From Dermatemys mawii (Eukaryota; Chordata; Testudines; Dermatemydidae): DNA of 64,000 nt. Positions 60,596-64,000 of this stretch are shown here, piece after piece. The stretch's first letter is position 1. Every line of letters starts with the position of its first letter. Both the position numbers and the translations under genes were made by a program. The notes below the pieces were generated by a model, which saw only the letters and a list, made by a program, of their open reading frames with translations, searched no databases and was not told the origin of the DNA. The DNA lies in contig ML677328.1 of assembly GCA_007922305.1 (NCBI GenBank), forward strand, positions 7,896,540 through 7,960,539. The letters run 5' to 3'.

Positions 60596-60609
60596 ACATT
60601 TTCTCTGTA

Positions 60610-63087
60610 GTTTCAACTGAAGGCTGAAAAAGGTATTCTTCACTTCCTCTTCTTATTATCACTTGTATGAGATCACTGGCACAGAGTAGACACCGCATTT
60701 CCTTTAAAAAATGATGACATTTCTGTAGCAAGGTGAAGGGAGCACTACACACAGCAACACCTTAATACACTTTGGGATTCTTCAGAACAAAAAGGTGCCA
60801 TGAAAATCTGTGTTGTCATGATTTTGATGGATTTTCTTGTCCTATAGATGTGGTTTTCCACATTCTCTTCCTTTGCTCATGCTTTTCAATTCTTGATTAA
60901 TGTGAAGCAATGAAGTTTTCTATTCTGTGGTTTCAATACCACACTTGTAAATAAAGATGTATGCAAATACATTAAAAGCTCCTTGCATTAGGACAAACTG
61001 ATAGTAAATTGGGCTGACCTCCATATTAACATTTCCCCAAACTCATTATGTTCTATTGGCACCTAATTTAAAATAATGACAAAGTGGAAGGATATGTCAA
61101 ACACTAATACAATGCTCTGTGAGCTGCATACAAAGATTTAATTAGCTAAGCAATGCTTCTTTTTTTAAGATTGAATTAGGTGAATGCTGATTGCCCTTCA
61201 CAAAAAGGGTTCAGAGAAAAAAAAATTCTGTAATACTAGCTTTTTTGGATTTATGAAAAAACAGTGAAATTATATGTTTAGCTCACAGGAAAATAAAATA
61301 CTAAATCGGGGGCTTCTGAACATATTTCAAATTGTCATCTTCCTATTCAAGTACTAAAGCCTTCACTAAACGACCATAAAAATCTGCCTTCATAAGAAAA
61401 GAGGCACCTTTTCTGAACATAGAATACACAACAGAATTTAGAAACACACCAATTGACCTGCAGTTAGATTTTGACGTTCATAGTTTTTTGGCATTAGATG
61501 GGGGGACAAGAGTAACAGACTTGATCCAAAGCCCAAAGAAACTGAAAGGAGTTTTTTCATGGACTTCAATGGCCTTTGGATCAGGCTCAATTAGAGTATT
61601 CTCAGAAGTTAGAGTCACCCAAGCTATTAATCCACGTGCTTTCTCTGTGGATACTTTTAGACTCTCATATCAAGTACCTTTGGAAGTGTAATTCCTCAAT
61701 ACTTGCTGCATCTAACTAAAGCCATCCTCATCATAAGATCTTGATACTCATGGCACTGGGGGATCATCATCTCTTTGTTTCAGTGGGTAAGGTACTATTA
61801 TAAATAGCTGTTCAAATTTGCACATACAGGGGTGTAATGGAAACAAATGGAGCTAACCAGAGTTAGAGAGGATCAGCCTTTGACATAGTACTTTGCACAA
61901 TCACAAGAGGCAAGCATGGTTTTCAGGTGGCAGGTTACTCCTGAGAATCCCTATCCTTCTCATTATCAACAACCAAGAGGTTATGACAGCTTTTTCTGAG
62001 AAAGATACTTAACCCTGCTTGCAGCTGTTTGCTCTTATTAGGCAGCCAATCCACTATCAATCCAATATTGATCTTTCCTTCCATATCAGTGAGAGCCTAG
62101 TTCTAAGCACAGAGTTAAATTACGCTCCAGGGGCATGCAACCTGTATGATGGAAAGTTTGATCTACCACTTAAGTACCTCCAAAAATGTGTTAGAAAGGA
62201 TGAGTCTACCGAGTGTATTTTGGGTTTTGTGTTGCTAGAAGTTGAGCTGGCTCCAGCTGGAATATAATAGATGGGCAATGGGCATTTTCCTCACTTCAGC
62301 AACAAATGTAGTTTTAGTGATATTTATGCTATACTATTACAATTTACATCACTATTTACTGACCTTCACAGAGGAAACAGGGAAGTCTATTTGCTTTGAA
62401 CTTCTAAGACTCTAGATTGAAGCATCCAAGGAGCAGGGAATGTTTGGGGCCATGTTTATTGCTGCCCAAATACCCAACAGTTATACCTGTGTTGCTGTGT
62501 GTCAAAAATAGACCTTTCCATCTGCATGGACAACAAATAGCAAAAAGTACAAGAGTCCCTAACTTGGAAGAGGAACATAAACACAAAACTGACACTGGTA
62601 ATGGGCTGCAGTTGCTGGCTATTTAAATAGACTATTAAAATATTTAAATGCTGCTAAATTAATATGGATTTAGTACGGCAAATGAAAATGCAGACTCCTT
62701 CCCCTATAAATGCAGACTACTCAGCACTATAAAGCTTTTCTTAGAAAAATACTGCCCTGTCAATCCAAAGAGTCTTTAGACATGATGACGTAGAAGCAAT
62801 GGCTATTGTGCACTAAGCCTGAGGACCTTCAAATTAATTCTTGACCTCAGAATCTATTTAAATCATAATCCTTGAAGCACCTATTTAAAAATTCTCCATC
62901 AGTGTAAATTTACAAAGTGCTGTATCATGTGAAAAAGGAACAACTTAGATCAAAAGTAGGAGCAAGTAATTAGAAATCAGGATCAACAAAGAAAATCAAG
63001 AGTGAAAACTTTTGTGAATAAGATGTGTTCTCTCTAAAAAGAGCAGCACTCTATTTCTGGGTAAGTGACTCTGTTCCCTCTTCAGAG
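60610..63087. other. AT-rich gene-free stretch
   Basis: A clear dispersed amniote motif (TTCAATGGCCTTTGGATCAG) sits at about 61,566-61,585. No exon, RNA gene or further transposon is recognised. Frames are 82 codons or shorter. Confidence 0.5.
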
Positions 63088-63091
63088 AGTC

Positions 63092-63799
63092 TGTAGTGGG
63101 GCGGCTGCCCCACTTCTGCTAAAAGGGGCTTAAACAGCCCAGGAAACGGTTGTGGCTGGGAGTAAGCAAGCTCCCAGGCTGATTGGGCAGAGCAGCCACA
63201 GCTGTGGCTGCATCAGTTAGGGCCCAGCTGTCCCTGATAAAAGGGCCTAGAGGTTGGTGGAGAGAGAGTCTCCTTTAACTGTAGAGGCAGACAGGCCTGG
63301 CTGCTGGGAGCTTGAGCAAGGTACCTAGAGGGAAGCAGGGCTGAGGCAAGGCAAGAGGAGCTGGGAAGCTCTGGCCTGGAAACCCCCAGGCTGCAGGGCC
63401 TAGGAGATGGCCCAACTAAGGGGTACTGGGGTTGCAGGGGGAAGCCCAGGGCTCTAGAGGAAGAAGCAGCAGGCCAACCCCCCTTGCTGATGATGAATAG
63501 CAAAGATACTGCAGTCTGCCCCAGTGAATGGGGGCAAGTGGTGACTGGCAGTTGCCTAGACTGAGGCAAGGTGGGGATAGGAGGTGAGGGTTCCCCAGGG
63601 AGGGGAGACCCAGTGTGAGACTGTGGGGGTACTGCAGCAGTGCAGCACCCCAGGGACGAGGGCACCGGGGTTTGGGGAGGGACAGGGGGCCGAGCAGCAA
63701 GCGGGACCACAGGCTGCAGAGGGCGCTCCAGGAGCTAGTGAGCTAATTCCCTGGACGGACCAGCAGGAGGTGCTGAGGGTGAGTCCCCGCTTTGCTACA
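63092..63799 (+). mobile_element. Solo LTR, 708 bp
   Basis: The unit begins TGTAG and ends CTACA, the inverse terminal pair expected of an LTR. It is flanked by a 4-bp target duplication, AGTC, at 63088-63091 and 63800-63803. A TATA-like GATAAAAG lies at 63236-63243. It is much more GC-rich than its flanks. The 165-codon minus frame (63,213-63,710), the longest in the window, is proline- and serine-rich and runs through the LTR; it is a composition effect. No internal region follows, so recombination between two LTRs most likely removed it. A 4-bp duplication fits class I retrovirus-like or Gypsy-like elements; the orientation is taken from the TATA-like box. Confidence 0.85.
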
Positions 63800-63803
63800 A
63801 GTC

Positions 63804-64000
63804 TCCTACATGTTAGCAGTAAGTAACTGGGATATTATCAGTGCCTCTAGGATGATATGGCCACTTACGTGGAAGACTTAGATCATTCTGTCTTACTGAA
63901 GATCTATTTAAATTTAGTTTTCCCTTCACTTACTATTTTTTCTTTTACAGGTGACAAGCGTATCTGACTTTCTTTCAAAGTATCCTCCTTTCCTCTCCTC
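63804..64000. other. Short AT-rich tail, nothing recognised
   Basis: No feature seen before the end of the window. Confidence 0.5.

Noticed and set aside
63213..63710. 165-codon minus-strand open frame, the longest in the window
   Set aside because: It lies wholly inside a GC-rich solo LTR with clear ends, is proline/serine-rich, and has no domain; the open length follows from base composition.
1..64000. CRISPR arrays, bacterial operons, riboswitches, origins or prophage
   Set aside because: Base composition, repeat families and the absence of long frames all indicate vertebrate DNA; no array of regularly spaced repeats was seen.

Overview
The window reads as vertebrate, AT-rich, intergenic (or deep intronic) DNA. 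I find no protein-coding exon, tRNA or rRNA that I can defend. The repeat content points to a reptile, most likely a turtle (a crocodilian is the main alternative). It has CR1-type LINE relics on both strands, ancient MIR-like SINEs, short hAT-like elements, LTR fragments, and short retroposed units that match, from memory, a family common in turtle and crocodilian DNA. That assignment is an inference from recalled repeat families, not a database result. Open reading frames up to about 165 codons occur, but the longest ones sit inside LTRs or C-rich transposons or in unremarkable sequence, and none shows a recognisable domain outside the LINE relics.

Layout. 1-830: LTR-like R/U5 tail, then a minus-strand LINE reverse-transcriptase relic. 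3.39-3.80 kb: plus-strand CR1 3' end. 4.5 kb: MIR-like SINE. 9.3-10.05 kb: GC-raised block, then a hammerhead-bearing retroposon with a 12-bp target duplication. 13.26-13.46 kb: 101-bp tandem duplication. 16.7 kb: inverted-repeat retroposon of a second hammerhead-like family. 21.6 and 30.1 kb: non-autonomous DNA elements. 35.1-36.5 kb: AT-rich candidate regulatory block, then a C-rich hAT-like element. 39.2 kb: short imperfect triplication. 45.15-47.72 kb: long minus-strand LINE with recognisable reverse transcriptase and endonuclease motifs, split by a 349-bp hAT-like insertion with an 8-bp target duplication. 47.9-48.3 kb: a foldback hammerhead-bearing retroposon and a fragment of the second family. 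52.8-53.6 kb: solo-LTR-like unit. 55.6 kb: 123-bp hAT-like element with a perfect 8-bp duplication. 56.97-57.9 kb: minus-strand CR1. 60.42-60.60 kb: third hammerhead-bearing copy with a 14-bp duplication. 63.09-63.80 kb: a well-bounded solo LTR with a 4-bp duplication.

The most interesting signal is the set of three related retroposon copies (9.8, 47.9, 60.4 kb). Each contains a type-I-like hammerhead self-cleaving ribozyme motif: a CUGANGA-like box, a GC-rich stem II, a GAAA-like box, and a two-base-pair stem III closing on a U-C or U-U site. The copies have variable 8-14 bp target duplications and either a unit or an inverted-repeat layout. That combination fits Penelope-like retroelements, which are known to carry such ribozymes, better than a cut-and-paste transposon. 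Every copy has a substitution at an invariant core position, so present-day self-cleavage is doubtful. The elements do not work together as a system; the window is a layered record of insertions in gene-poor DNA, with a few repeat-free stretches that could be conserved regulatory sequence.
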